Positions 17,710-27,053 of a stretch of 64,000 bases of DNA are shown one piece after another. Within the stretch, counting starts at the first letter, position 1, and each line of letters begins with the position of its first letter. Both the position numbers and the translations under genes were made by a program. The stretch comes from Saccharopolyspora sp. SCSIO 74807 (lineage in GTDB: Bacteria; Actinomycetota; Actinomycetes; Mycobacteriales; Pseudonocardiaceae). The DNA lies in NCBI RefSeq assembly GCF_037023755.1, contig NZ_CP146100.1, positions 5,859,501-5,923,500 of the forward strand. The letters are read 5' to 3'. The notes under the pieces were generated by a model. It was not told the DNA's origin and ran no database searches. It saw only the letters and a list, made by a program, of their open reading frames with translations.

Positions 17710-19590
17710 ATGGCACTGCCGGATCTGCGGCCGGTCGAGGACTTCTTCGGCCAACCGGAACGTGCCGGCGCATCGATTTCGCCGGACGGAACGAGGATCG
17801 CCTACTTGGCGCCGTGGCGGGACCGGCTCAACGTGTGGGTCCAAGACCTCGACTCCGGTGCTCAACCCCGCTGCGTCACCGCTGACGATTCCCGCAGCGT
17901 GCTCAGCTACCAGTGGACGAACGAACCGCGCTGGCTGCTCTACACCCAGGACGAGGGCGGCGACGAGAACTGGCACGTGCACCGGGTGGATCTGCACGAC
18001 CCGGACGCCCCGGCCGTCGACATGACCCCGTTTCCCGGCGTGCGAACCCTGGCGCTGGAACAGCCCGCCGCGCGTCCCGGGAAAGCCGTCCTGCACCTGA
18101 ACGCCCGCAACGCCGCCGAATTCGACCTGCACGAACTCGACATCGCCACCGGCGAGCTCACGCTGCTGGCGCGGAATCCCGGCGACGTCGCGTCCTGGCT
18201 CACCGCGGGCCGCGAGTTGTTCGCACTGCGCTACACCGCCGACGGCGACATCGAGTTGTCCCGCTGGGACGGTGAAACCGCTCAACCGCACCGGATCACG
18301 ACCTTCGACGGCGACGACTACCCGTTGGGCGTCTGCCCGTTCGAGATCACTCCGGACGGAACCGCGGCATGGATCGGATCCAACCGGGGAACCGACCGGA
18401 CCCGCCTGGTCCGGCTCGACCTGGCCACCGGCGCCGAGGCCGAGGTCGACAGCCACCCGACCTTCGACCTCGACACGCGCGCGTTCGTCTTCCCGACCCT
18501 GCCCTCGCCGCTGATCCGGCAACGGGGCACCGGCGAGCTGCTGGGCGCGCGCTATCTCGGCGAGCGCCAGGTGATCCACGCCTTCGATCCGGATTTCGCC
18601 GAGGTGCTCAAGAACCTCGAACCGCTCTCCGATGGCGATCTCGCGGAGGTCTCCTCGGACGAGAACGGCCTGCGCTGGATCGTTTCCTTCACCCGCGACC
18701 GCGATCCCGGTGTGACCTGGTTCTACGACCACGCCACCGGTGAATGCCGGCTGCTGTTCCGCCCCTACCCGCACCTCGACCCGGATTCGCTGGCCGCGAT
18801 GCACCCGGTCACGATCACCGCGCGCGACGGGCTGGCGCTGCCGTCCTATCTGACGCTGCCGGTCGGGATCGAGCCCTCCGGACTGCCGATGGTCCTGATG
18901 GTCCACGGTGGACCGTGGACGCGGGACTCGTGGGGGTGCGACAAAGCCGTGCAGTTGCTGGCCAATCGCGGCTATGCCGTGCTGCAGGTGAACTTCCGCG
19001 GCTCGACCGGCTTCGGCAAGGCCCACATGCGGGCCGCGATCGGGGAATTCGCGGGCGCGATGCACGACGACCTGATCGACGGCGTCGACTGGGCCGTCGA
19101 GCGGGGTTACGCCGATCCGGACCGCGTCGCGATCTTCGGCGGTTCCTACGGCGGCTACGCCTCCCTGGTCGGCATCACCTTCACCCCGGACCGGTTCGCC
19201 GCGGCCATCGACTACGTCGGCATCTCGAACCTGGCCAACTTCATGCGGACGGTGCCGGAATTCGCCAAACCGGGCCTGATCGCCAACTGGTTCCGCTACG
19301 TCGGCGATCCCGGCGACCCGCAGCAGGAAGCGGACATGCTCGCCCGCTCCCCGATCACCCGGATACCCGAGATCCGCACCCCGCTGATGGTGGTGCAGGG
19401 CGCCAACGACGTCCGGGTCGTGCAAGCCGAATCGGACCTGATCGTCGACGCGCTGCGCGCCCGCGAGGCCGATGTGGACTACCTCGTCTTCCCCGACGAA
19501 GGCCACAGCTTCGTCAACCCGGAGAACCTGATCGCCATGTTCCGCGCCGCGGAGCGCTTCCTCGCGCGACACCTGGGAGGACGGGCGTAG
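17710..19590 (+). CDS. S9 family prolyl-oligopeptidase-like peptidase
   Basis: A 626-residue serine peptidase: an N-terminal seven-blade propeller-like half (repeated SPDGTRIAYL and DLATG motifs, residues 1 to about 380) and a C-terminal alpha/beta hydrolase domain with nucleophile GGSYGGYAS, Asp in QGANDVRV and His in DEGHSF. The oxyanion region is MVHGGPWTRD. Such enzymes cleave short or acylated peptides. No signal peptide is seen, so it is cytoplasmic. AGAGGA lies five bases before ATG 17710. It converges on the GH128-like gene with only 14 bases between the stops. Confidence 0.93.
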   Translation: MALPDLRPVEDFFGQPERAGASISPDGTRIAYLAPWRDRLNVWVQDLDSGAQPRCVTADDSRSVLSYQWTNEPRWLLYTQDEGGDENWHVHRVDLHDPDAPAVDMTPFPGVRTLALEQPAARPGKAVLHLNARNAAEFDLHELDIATGELTLLARNPGDVASWLTAGRELFALRYTADGDIELSRWDGETAQPHRITTFDGDDYPLGVCPFEITPDGTAAWIGSNRGTDRTRLVRLDLATGAEAEVDSHPTFDLDTRAFVFPTLPSPLIRQRGTGELLGARYLGERQVIHAFDPDFAEVLKNLEPLSDGDLAEVSSDENGLRWIVSFTRDRDPGVTWFYDHATGECRLLFRPYPHLDPDSLAAMHPVTITARDGLALPSYLTLPVGIEPSGLPMVLMVHGGPWTRDSWGCDKAVQLLANRGYAVLQVNFRGSTGFGKAHMRAAIGEFAGAMHDDLIDGVDWAVERGYADPDRVAIFGGSYGGYASLVGITFTPDRFAAAIDYVGISNLANFMRTVPEFAKPGLIANWFRYVGDPGDPQQEADMLARSPITRIPEIRTPLMVVQGANDVRVVQAESDLIVDALRAREADVDYLVFPDEGHSFVNPENLIAMFRAAERFLARHLGGRA

Positions 19591-19604
19591 CCGCCCGGCC
19601 GGGA

Positions 19605-20438
19605 CTAGCCAGTGTTCCTGGCCTCGCGGTAGGCGTTGCCGCTCTGGTTGGGCCGGACGCCGTCGTAGAGGCCGGTGGGGCTGGTTTCGGTGGAGAGCGT
19701 GAACCAGGCGTAGCGCTCGACGAACGGCAGTTCTTCGAGCATCGCGGTGGAGTTCCGGACGAACTCGGTTTGCTGCTGCTGGCTCGGGTAGCGCGGCGTC
19801 GCGCCGGAGAAATCGATCAGCGCGTATTCGGTGAGCCAAACCGGTTTCCGGTAGCGGTCCTGAACGGCTTGGACGTAGCTGCGCAGCTGCTCGGTCGCCG
19901 CGGGTGAGAAATCCGCGCCGTACCAGTGCAGCGGGATGAAATCGACCCGGTAGCCGCGTTCGGCCGCGCCCTGCATGAACCGGTCGAGCCAGCCGCCTTC
20001 CTGATCGGCACCGGTGGCCACCGCGGGTGCGCCCAGCCGCATCCCGGTTTCCTGCAGCTGCGGCCACAAATCGAGGGCCTGCTCGACGGACATGTTCGCT
20101 TGCTCCGCCATGTCCGGCTCGTTGAAGCTCAGCAATGTCGAGCCCGAATTCTTCGCCTCGTCCAGCTCTTGCCGGTTGACCGCATCGGCGCCCCAGATCG
20201 TCGGGACGAATTCCGTGCCCTCCGGTGCTGCGATGCCCTGCTCATCGGCGGACCAGTCGTAGAACCAGCTCGTACCGGCGTCGCCGAGCGCTTCGTCCAC
20301 ACCGGACACATCGGTCGCGCTGACACCCTTCTTGCCGGGATCTTCGACGGTTCCCGGCCCGGCTGCCGCGGCCGAGGGCGCGAGCAGCACTGCCACCACC
20401 GCCGCCAGCGCGGTCCGCAGCGACGTCCCGGCGACCAT
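19605..20438 (-). CDS. Secreted Asl1-like glycosyl hydrolase (GH128-type)
   Basis: A 277-residue protein with a Sec signal peptide (MVAGTSLRTALAAVVAVLLA, cleavage near AAAAG) and a single TIM-barrel domain of the Asl1/GH128 type. The two likely catalytic glutamates are in LLSFNEPDM and VWLTEYALID; SWFYDWS and FIPLHWYG are also characteristic. GH128 members hydrolyse beta-1,3-glucans, so this is probably a secreted fungal- or plant-wall degrading enzyme. ATG 20438, preceded by GGGGGA, is preferred over the upstream frame start at 20537, which would bury the signal sequence. Confidence 0.85.
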   Translation of the reverse strand: MVAGTSLRTALAAVVAVLLAPSAAAAGPGTVEDPGKKGVSATDVSGVDEALGDAGTSWFYDWSADEQGIAAPEGTEFVPTIWGADAVNRQELDEAKNSGSTLLSFNEPDMAEQANMSVEQALDLWPQLQETGMRLGAPAVATGADQEGGWLDRFMQGAAERGYRVDFIPLHWYGADFSPAATEQLRSYVQAVQDRYRKPVWLTEYALIDFSGATPRYPSQQQQTEFVRNSTAMLEELPFVERYAWFTLSTETSPTGLYDGVRPNQSGNAYREARNTG

Positions 20439-20703
20439 CAAATCCCCCGATGGCAGGCCACGGCGAGCCCGAACGACGTGCGGGTACCGGCGAGCAAGCG
20501 AGCTGATTTCCGCATGAGTCCTCTTCGAGGTGTGCACGACCAGGAAAGTTCGAGAGCATCATAGGAACGCGCACGCGCCAGGTCCCGGCACGAATTTTCC
20601 CGGATTTCGCGCCACGCCCGGATTCACCCGCGCAGCGGTTTCGCCCGCGTTCGGCGCACGCCGGACTGGAAGCCGAGCACCAGCCTCGGGAAGGAGCACC
20701 TCC

Positions 20704-22305
20704 ATGACGCGGTTCGACTACATCATCGTCGGCGCCGGAACAGCTGGTTGCGTGCTCGCCAACCGCCTCTCCGCCGATCCCGATGTCAGCGTGCTGCTGA
20801 TCGAGGCGGGCGAGCAGGACGCGAACCCGCTCATCGCCATGCCGCGCGGATTCGCCGAGCTCATCGGCGATCCCAGCAACGCGTGGCACTACCCGACTCG
20901 CCCGTTCGGACCGGCCCGGCAGGTCGAGCACTGGGTGCGGGGCAAGACGCTCGGCGGGTCCAGCTCGGTCAACGGCATGGTCTACAACCGCGGCAACCGC
21001 GCCGACCACGACGCGATCGCCGAGCTCGGCAACCCGGGGTGGGGCTGGGACGAGATGCTGCCGGTCTTCAACACGATCGAGGACAACCCGCTCGGCGCCA
21101 CCGAAGCGCGCGGCGCGGGCGGCCCACTGCAGCTCTCGACCGCCGAAGGCGGTGACCCGCTGCTCGAGGACGTGCTCACCGCCGGTACCCGACTCGGCTG
21201 GCAGCGGGCGCGGGACCTCAACGAGACCGACGAGGAACGCATCGGCTACACGATGGCCACGATCCGCGACGGCCGCAGGTGCAGTGCGGCGACCGCGTTC
21301 CTGCACCCGGTCATGAACCGGCCGAACCTGACCGTCGCGCTGCGCACCGACGTCGATCGGGTCGTGCTCGACGGTGACCGGGCGTGCGGCGTGCGAGCCA
21401 GGCAGGACGGGCGGGCCGTCGAATACGGCGCCATCCGCGAGGTGATCCTGTCCTCCGGCGCGCTCGCCACGCCGAAGATCCTTCAGCTCTCCGGAATCGG
21501 TGATCGCGAGACGCTGCGCGCCGCCGGGGTCGGCATCGCCGCGGAAAGCCCGAACGTCGGCGCCCGGATGCGCGAGCACCGCGTGCTCTACGCGCAGTTC
21601 CGGCTCGCCGAGGACATCGGGTACAACCGGCTGCTGAACACGCCGGAGGCCCAGCAGCGGGCAATGACCGAGTACCAGGCGACCGGAGGCGGGCCGATGG
21701 CCGCGCCGTCGTTCGACATCGTCGGATTCTTCAAGACCCGCCCCGAGCTCGCCCGCCCCGACGCGCAGCTGCAAGTCGCGCCGTACTCGATGCTGCCGCC
21801 CGAACCCGGCAAGGGCATTCAGCTCGAGCAGGAGCCGGGGATGGTGTGCATCGCCTACCTGCTGCGGCCGGACAGCGCGGGCGGCGTCCGCATCACCTCG
21901 GCGGATCCGGACGCACCGCTGGACATCGATCCGGGGTACTTCAGCACCGAGCACGACCGAACGACCTCCGCGGCCGCCTTCCGCGTGATTCGCGGGCTGT
22001 TCGGCACCGCGCCGCTCGCGCAGCGGATCGAGCACGAGATCTCGCCCGGGGACGACGTGCAGACCGATCGGGAGATCATCGACGCCGGGTTGCTCGGCGG
22101 CGCTTGCGGTTACCACGCGAGCGGGACCGCCGCGATGGGGCCGAACGATGACGACGTGGTCGACTCGCGGCTGCGCGTGCGCGGTGTGGCCGGGCTGCGC
22201 GTAGTGGACGCCTCGGTGTTGCCGATCATGGTTTCCGGCAACCTCAACGGGCCGGTCACGGCGTTGGCTTGGCACGCGGCCGATTACATCCTCGAAGACG
22301 CCTGA
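20704..22305 (+). CDS. GMC-family FAD-dependent oxidoreductase
   Basis: A 533-residue GMC oxidoreductase, similar in pattern to choline dehydrogenase and alcohol dehydrogenases of this family. The N-terminal FAD motif is IIVGAGTAGCVLANRLS, the second signature VRGKTLGGSSSVNGMVYNRG, and the C-terminal catalytic His/Asn pair lies in GYHASGTAAMG and SGNLNGP. It oxidises primary or secondary alcohols. GAAGGAG is suitably placed before ATG 20704. It is divergent from the GH128-like gene across 265 bases and monocistronic as far as seen. Substrate unknown. Confidence 0.92.
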   Translation: MTRFDYIIVGAGTAGCVLANRLSADPDVSVLLIEAGEQDANPLIAMPRGFAELIGDPSNAWHYPTRPFGPARQVEHWVRGKTLGGSSSVNGMVYNRGNRADHDAIAELGNPGWGWDEMLPVFNTIEDNPLGATEARGAGGPLQLSTAEGGDPLLEDVLTAGTRLGWQRARDLNETDEERIGYTMATIRDGRRCSAATAFLHPVMNRPNLTVALRTDVDRVVLDGDRACGVRARQDGRAVEYGAIREVILSSGALATPKILQLSGIGDRETLRAAGVGIAAESPNVGARMREHRVLYAQFRLAEDIGYNRLLNTPEAQQRAMTEYQATGGGPMAAPSFDIVGFFKTRPELARPDAQLQVAPYSMLPPEPGKGIQLEQEPGMVCIAYLLRPDSAGGVRITSADPDAPLDIDPGYFSTEHDRTTSAAAFRVIRGLFGTAPLAQRIEHEISPGDDVQTDREIIDAGLLGGACGYHASGTAAMGPNDDDVVDSRLRVRGVAGLRVVDASVLPIMVSGNLNGPVTALAWHAADYILEDA

Positions 22306-22586
22306 CCAAGGCTGACTGCGGAACCGCCGGCGAGGGCTGGTGCCGTTCCCCGGTCGGCGGCGTCCACCGCGTCATCACACTCGGATAGAGCAGTCCGAAA
22401 TCCGCACGGCTACGGGCAGAACCTCGACTGCCCGAACACGACCAACCGTTCGTCGCAGCAACACGACCGCACAACGGAGCAACACGGGAAAATTCATTGC
22501 CTCCCAGTTACCGCCGGTGATTTCATATGCGTCCCATCGGGGAGGGATTAGCTCGGAAGAAGGAAGCAACACTGGGAGGTAAGCTC

Positions 22587-22769
22587 ATGCAAGCCGAGGT
22601 CATGCACGACGGCATCACCCACCGCGCGAACGTCTCGATCTGGGACAGCCGGGCGATCTCGCTGTGCGGCAAGGCATTCCCGGAGCACACGTACCGGACG
22701 AAGACCTTCCACGGCAGCGTCACCTGCCCCGACTGCAAGCACGCCAAGCGCCTCGGCAAGCGCCCCTGA
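22587..22769 (+). CDS. Small zinc-finger-like protein, unknown
   Basis: A 60-residue protein with Cys in SLCGKAFP and a CPDC pair near the C-terminus, plus His residues that could complete a zinc site, ending in a basic tail. A very good ribosome site (GGGAGGT, six bases before ATG 22587) decides the start over the ATG at 22527. Related small zinc-binding proteins are common near actinobacterial regulatory genes. Function unknown. The region 22306-22586 upstream shows no other gene. Confidence 0.65.
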   Translation: MQAEVMHDGITHRANVSIWDSRAISLCGKAFPEHTYRTKTFHGSVTCPDCKHAKRLGKRP

Positions 22770-22831
22770 GCGCGGTCGCACCGCACCGTTCGCGAACCTG
22801 GCGGTCATTTCCCGGTCACCGCCGCCGTGCC

Positions 22832-23677
22832 ATGATCAACAGCATGTCGGACACGAAGCGTGCCGCGCTGTTCTCGTTCGGTGCCGAACAGTTCGCCGCG
22901 CTGCACGAATGCTGCGAACAGCACGGCTACGCCCCCGTCGCCTACGTGCACACCGCGGCGAAGCGGCCCGGGCGGGCGCGGACCGGGAAGGCCGCCGGTG
23001 AGCTGCTCGGCTCGATACCCGGCGACGTCGACTTCCTGGTTCCCGGCAGTGCCGCGGGATTGACCGGCGCGCTGCGCGGCTACCAGGTGGATCTCGCGGT
23101 GGTCTACGGGTTCAACTGGCCGCTTCCAGCAGACCTGTTGCGGAGCCTGCCGGACGGCGCGCTCAACGTGCATCCCTCGTCGTTGCCGCGATACCGCGGT
23201 CCCGCGCCGGTGCACTGGGCGCTGCGCAACGGCGATCCGTCGATCGGCGTGACCGTGCACCGCATGACGGAGCAGCTCGACGCCGGGCCGATTCTGGCTC
23301 AACGCAGCGGAATTCCCCTCGACGAGGAGATGACGCAGGAACTGCTGTGGGAACGGATCGAACCGGTCGTCCGGGAGCTGCTCGGCACCGCGTTGGGCCG
23401 GGTCGCGGCAGGCGATCAGGGCGAACCGCAGGACGAGTCGGCGGCCACTCGGGCCGGATACCTGGAGCCCGGTTTCTCCGTCGTCGACTGGTCGAACCGC
23501 GCCACGGACATCCACAACCAGGTGCGCACCAACCGGTTCATGCGAAGGAGCCCGACCGCGCGGCTGAACGGGAAGCAGGTGCGGATCCTGCGCACCCGCA
23601 CGACTCCGGGCGACGGTGTCCGGGTCGAGTGCGCGGACGGTCCATTGTGGATAACGGATTACGCTTGCGCGGAGTGA
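22832..23677 (+). CDS. Formyltransferase-family protein (Fmt-like)
   Basis: A 281-residue protein with a methionyl-tRNA formyltransferase-type N-terminal Rossmann domain: LNVHPSSLPRYRGPAPVHWA holds the catalytic Asn and His, and QLDAGPIL the Asp. The C-terminal part (VVDWSNRATDIHNQVRTN) resembles the Fmt C-domain start. The fold transfers a formyl group from formyl-tetrahydrofolate to an amine. The N-terminal strand is degenerate (RAALFSFGAEQFAALHECC), unlike housekeeping Fmt, so this is likely a paralogue acting on a sugar amine or other amine. An alternative start is ATG 22844. Its last 19 bases overlap the convergent STAND gene. Confidence 0.82.
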   Translation: MINSMSDTKRAALFSFGAEQFAALHECCEQHGYAPVAYVHTAAKRPGRARTGKAAGELLGSIPGDVDFLVPGSAAGLTGALRGYQVDLAVVYGFNWPLPADLLRSLPDGALNVHPSSLPRYRGPAPVHWALRNGDPSIGVTVHRMTEQLDAGPILAQRSGIPLDEEMTQELLWERIEPVVRELLGTALGRVAAGDQGEPQDESAATRAGYLEPGFSVVDWSNRATDIHNQVRTNRFMRRSPTARLNGKQVRILRTRTTPGDGVRVECADGPLWITDYACAE

Positions 23678-26037
23678 TCGCGGATCCGGCGCGCGACCCG
23701 CTCGCGCATCGCCATCGCGACCGGGTCCTCGAAAGCTCTCAGACAGCCCGCGGCCTCCCGCCAGGAATCCACCGCTCGCTCCGACTCACCACCGGCTGCT
23801 GCGGCGGCTGCGAGACCATCGGCGGCCGCAGCGAGCTGCCAGTCGTCGCCCAGTTCCCGGTGGATCGCTGCTGCGCGCCGGTGGAAGTCGGCGGCGTCGC
23901 CGAAACGTCCGAGTTCGCGGTAGGTCTCACCGATGCCGTGCAGCGCCATCGCTTCCCGGCTGCGGTCGCCCAGCTGTTGCTGCAGGACCAAGGAGCGCTG
24001 GTAGGAACTCAGCGCCTCGCCAGGTGTTCCGACCGCGCGCTGCACCCGGGCCAGCTCGGTCAGCCAGTACGCCTCCCACATGCGGTTGCCGAATTCCGCG
24101 GCGAGGGCGAGGGCTTCCGAGATCGTCGAGTGCGCGGCCGGTGCGTCGCCCGATTCGCGCTGCGCCCGGCTGAGCAGGAACAGCGCGTTGCCTTCCCGGG
24201 CGCGGTCGCCGCGTTCCCGGTACCTGCGCAGGGCGGTGTTCAGCTGCGCCGCGGCGGCCGGGATGTCGCCGAGTTCGCACCGGACCTCCCCGAGGTTGCA
24301 CGCGGCCAATGCCTGCCAGCCGACGTCGCCCGCTTGCCGGGCCAGGTCTGCGCAGCGTTCGAAACGCGCACGGGCCTCGGTCAGCTCCCGGGCGCGCAGC
24401 GCCACCAGGCCCAGCGCATTGATCGAGGCGAGCAGGCCGGGCCGGTCGTCGATCTCCCGGCGGATCTCCAGCGCCGCCCGGTGGTGCCGCTCGCTGTCGG
24501 CGAGTCCGCGGCATTGCAGATGCGCTTTGCCGAGGCTCTCGTGCAGTTCCGCCGCGCCGTAGCGGTCACCGATCTGCTCGGCCGAGGCCAGCCCGATCCG
24601 GGCGGTGGTGAACCAGTCGTCGAACTCGTTGCGGTTGGCGTGCGCGTTGCGCAGCAACGCGGCCAGTCGCCAGGAGGTTTCGTGCGCACCGTGCTCGGCC
24701 GCGGCCCGCACCACGGCGACCAGGTTCACCCGTTCCGCCCCGTACCACTCCAGCGCACGGGTGCGGTCGTCGAATGCGATCCGGTCCCCTGGCGCGAACT
24801 CCGGGCGCCGGGCGTGCGGGAAGATCACGCCCAACGCCGAACCGGCCGAGCGCGCGTACCAGCCGAGCACTCGCCGCACGGCGAGCCACCGGTCCTGCTC
24901 GGACTCCTCGTGCAACGCCTGGTCGGCCGCGTAGGCGCGCAGCAGGTCGTGGAGCTGGTAGCGACCCGGCGCACGCTGGTCGATCAAGTGCGCGCCGACC
25001 AGCACGTCCAGCAACCGCTTGGCTTGCGCGGTGGAGCCGTCCAGCAGCGCGGCCGCGGCGTCGGTGCCGAACTCCGGGCCGGGATGCAGCCCCAGCCGCC
25101 GGAACAGCCGCGCCGCGTCCTGCGGCAACGCCCGGTAGGACCAGGCGAAGACGGTGCGCACGGCGTCGGATTCCTCGTCGTCCTCGGCGGTGAGCGCGTC
25201 CCAGAGCGAGGATTCGTCGCGCAGGTCGGAGATCAGGTCCGCCAGGCTCATCAGCGGTCTGCTGGCGGCGCGTTCCGCGGCGATGCGCAACGCCAGCGGC
25301 AACCGGGCGCACAGCCGCGCCAACTCCAGCAGTTCGGCCTGGTCGTCGGCCGCGCGGTAGCTCGCGGTGAGCTCGCGCAGCAGCTCGGCGGACTCGTCCG
25401 CGGTGAGCACGCCCAAGTCGACCCGCCGCGCACCGTTGCGCACCACCAGCCCGGACAGCCGGCTGCGGCTGGTCACGATCACCAGGCACTCCGAGGTCCC
25501 GGGCAGTAGCGGCCGCACCTGTCCGACCGAGCCCGCGTTGTCCAGCAGCACCAGCATCCGCTGGTCGGCCAGCCGGGAGCGGTAGAGCGCGGCGCGATCC
25601 TCCGGCTCGGCCGGGATCGACCCGGCCGGCACGCCGAGCGCGCGCAGGAAGCGGTCCAGCACTTCCCCGGCGGTCACCGGCTCGCCCGGGTCGTAGCCGC
25701 GCAGGTTCACGTACAGCTGGCCCTGCGGGAAGCGGTGCCGGACCCGGTGCGCCCAGTGCACCGCCAGCGAAGTCTTGCCGACCCCGGCGGTGCCGGTGAT
25801 CACGACCACCCCGGGAGGATCGGCGTCCTCGAGGACCGCGTCGAGATCGCCCGTCTCCGCGACGCGGTTGACGAAACTCCGCACGTTCCCGGGAAGTTGC
25901 TGCGGCGTGTCGACCGGCGCGCGGTCGCCGCCGTGGAAGTGGACGTCGCCGTACACGCGTCCAGCCTGCACGACATCGGCAGCATCTCCGGAGATCTCCG
26001 AGCGGTTCCGGGACGTCCGGCCGTGCGCCTGCTCCAT
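23659..26037 (-). CDS. STAND NTPase with TPR repeats (AfsR/NB-ARC-like, no DNA-binding domain)
   Basis: A 792-residue signalling ATPase. A short N-terminal leader contains VYGDVHFHG, an element typical of actinobacterial STAND proteins. The NB-ARC module follows with Walker A GTAGVGKTS (residues 82-90), Walker B LVLLDNA near 162 and sensor TSRSRLSG. From about residue 430 to the end are tandem TPR-like repeats (for example EARARFERCADLARQAGD). There is no SARP/BTAD or HTH domain, so it is not an AfsR transcription factor. It ends an operon of three minus-strand genes with the DUF6879 and small proteins. Probable role: a ligand- or partner-sensing switch, target unknown. Confidence 0.87.
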   Translation of the reverse strand: MEQAHGRTSRNRSEISGDAADVVQAGRVYGDVHFHGGDRAPVDTPQQLPGNVRSFVNRVAETGDLDAVLEDADPPGVVVITGTAGVGKTSLAVHWAHRVRHRFPQGQLYVNLRGYDPGEPVTAGEVLDRFLRALGVPAGSIPAEPEDRAALYRSRLADQRMLVLLDNAGSVGQVRPLLPGTSECLVIVTSRSRLSGLVVRNGARRVDLGVLTADESAELLRELTASYRAADDQAELLELARLCARLPLALRIAAERAASRPLMSLADLISDLRDESSLWDALTAEDDEESDAVRTVFAWSYRALPQDAARLFRRLGLHPGPEFGTDAAAALLDGSTAQAKRLLDVLVGAHLIDQRAPGRYQLHDLLRAYAADQALHEESEQDRWLAVRRVLGWYARSAGSALGVIFPHARRPEFAPGDRIAFDDRTRALEWYGAERVNLVAVVRAAAEHGAHETSWRLAALLRNAHANRNEFDDWFTTARIGLASAEQIGDRYGAAELHESLGKAHLQCRGLADSERHHRAALEIRREIDDRPGLLASINALGLVALRARELTEARARFERCADLARQAGDVGWQALAACNLGEVRCELGDIPAAAAQLNTALRRYRERGDRAREGNALFLLSRAQRESGDAPAAHSTISEALALAAEFGNRMWEAYWLTELARVQRAVGTPGEALSSYQRSLVLQQQLGDRSREAMALHGIGETYRELGRFGDAADFHRRAAAIHRELGDDWQLAAAADGLAAAAAAGGESERAVDSWREAAGCLRAFEDPVAMAMRERVARRIRDHSAQA

Positions 26038-26074
26038 CTGCTCGGGTCACCCCCGTCGCGGCACAGCCGTCACG

Positions 26075-26677
26075 TCACCGCACGCCCGGTACGAGCCCGG
26101 AGCGGTCGGCGAACGCGGCCAACTCCTCCCCGCGGTCGTAGAGGTCCCTGATGAAGCCGCGGCAGCGCGCGATCAGTTCGGGGTCGCGGTAGCGGATTCC
26201 GCCCGCGAGCGCGCCATCGGTGTCGTAGCGGACCTCGTACATGACTTCGTCGCCGAGCGTGCAAACTTCCGGCAACGGGCCGGATTCCTCGAACCGCTCG
26301 ACCTGGTCCTCGCGCACCACGCGCATTCCGGCGCCGTACTCGCTGCGCAACCGCAGCAGTTGCAGCTCCCAGCGCAGGTACGGCGTGAGCGGTTCGGCGA
26401 GCACCCGGACGCGCTTGGTGCGGAAACCGGCCTCGGCGATTCTGCGGTAGTAGTCCGCGATTTCCGGGCGCTGGTCTTCGAGGCGGTGCATCGCCTCGTC
26501 CCACGCACCGCGGGCGAACGCCTGCCAGCTCGGGCTGCGGGGTTCGGCGAAGGTCTGCTGCCGTTCCAGCTTCCAGAACCCGGCCGCGCCGATCCGCCAG
26601 AAGTGCTGCTGGAAGTCCGCCTGGTAGTCCTTCAGCGGCAACCGCGCACCGCGCGCCGCTTGCAGCAGCTCACGCAT
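26075..26677 (-). CDS. DUF6879 family protein
   Basis: A 200-residue soluble, Arg/Glu-rich protein matching the DUF6879 pattern of actinomycetes: an N-terminal FWKLERQQTF segment, WDEAMHRLEDQRPEI, a middle KRVRVLAEPLTPYLRWEL strand, and VMYEVRYDTDGALAGGIRYR near the end. These proteins usually sit next to a small partner and a helix-turn-helix or NTPase gene, but no biochemical function is known. The start overlaps the upstream gene's stop by 8 bases, and the STAND NTPase starts 37 bases after it, so the three are probably co-expressed. Confidence 0.8.
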   Translation of the reverse strand: MRELLQAARGARLPLKDYQADFQQHFWRIGAAGFWKLERQQTFAEPRSPSWQAFARGAWDEAMHRLEDQRPEIADYYRRIAEAGFRTKRVRVLAEPLTPYLRWELQLLRLRSEYGAGMRVVREDQVERFEESGPLPEVCTLGDEVMYEVRYDTDGALAGGIRYRDPELIARCRGFIRDLYDRGEELAAFADRSGLVPGVR

Positions 26678-26939
26678 CGGGGATGTCCTCCTTGGCGGCC
26701 AGCAAGGTCGCGCGCGGCACGACCACGAGCCGCTCGTCGGCGGCCACCATCGCCCCGTCCGGCAACCGGCCTGCGTACTCGCCGGTGAGATCGCGGCCGA
26801 TCACGGCGACATCGCCGTTGGCCAGTTCCCAGACGTCCGGGCAACCGTCGTCGTCGCCGCTGGTTCCCAGTTCCCGGGCGGATTTGCCCAGCCGCCGCGC
26901 GAGCGGCGACGAAGGATCCGCCTCCCAGCTCCGGGCCAT
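26670..26939 (-). CDS. Small DUF6879-associated protein
   Basis: An 89-residue acidic protein (MARSWEADPSSPLARRLGKS start; CPDVWELANGDVAVIGRDLT core; ERLVVVPRATLLAAKEDIP end) of a type regularly found directly upstream of DUF6879 genes. The ATG at 26939 has GGAGG eight bases ahead and is preferred over an in-frame ATG at 27053, which has no ribosome site. It overlaps the DUF6879 start by 8 bases, implying translational coupling and perhaps a physical complex. Confidence 0.7.
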   Translation of the reverse strand: MARSWEADPSSPLARRLGKSARELGTSGDDDGCPDVWELANGDVAVIGRDLTGEYAGRLPDGAMVAADERLVVVPRATLLAAKEDIPDA

Positions 26940-27053
26940 CTCCCCCACCTCCGATACCGCCAACGGCCGCGTGGAGAGCGGAATGCCGGCCGTCCACAGC
27001 TCGATCGATACTGTTCGTGCCGTTACCGGCGCGTACAGTACCATGTTGATCAT

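Noticed and set aside
16324-19590. 1088-residue plus-strand open frame across the Nramp-like and S9 genes
   Set aside because: Its first half is an out-of-frame Arg/Asp-rich shadow of the carrier gene; only the last 626 codons from ATG 17710 show family motifs.
20242-22275. 677-residue minus-strand frame opposite the GMC gene
   Set aside because: No recognisable motifs; the plus strand has complete GMC signatures and a ribosome site.
23659-26037. AfsR/SARP-type transcription activator
   Set aside because: NB-ARC and TPR parts are present but there is no N-terminal winged-helix/BTAD domain.
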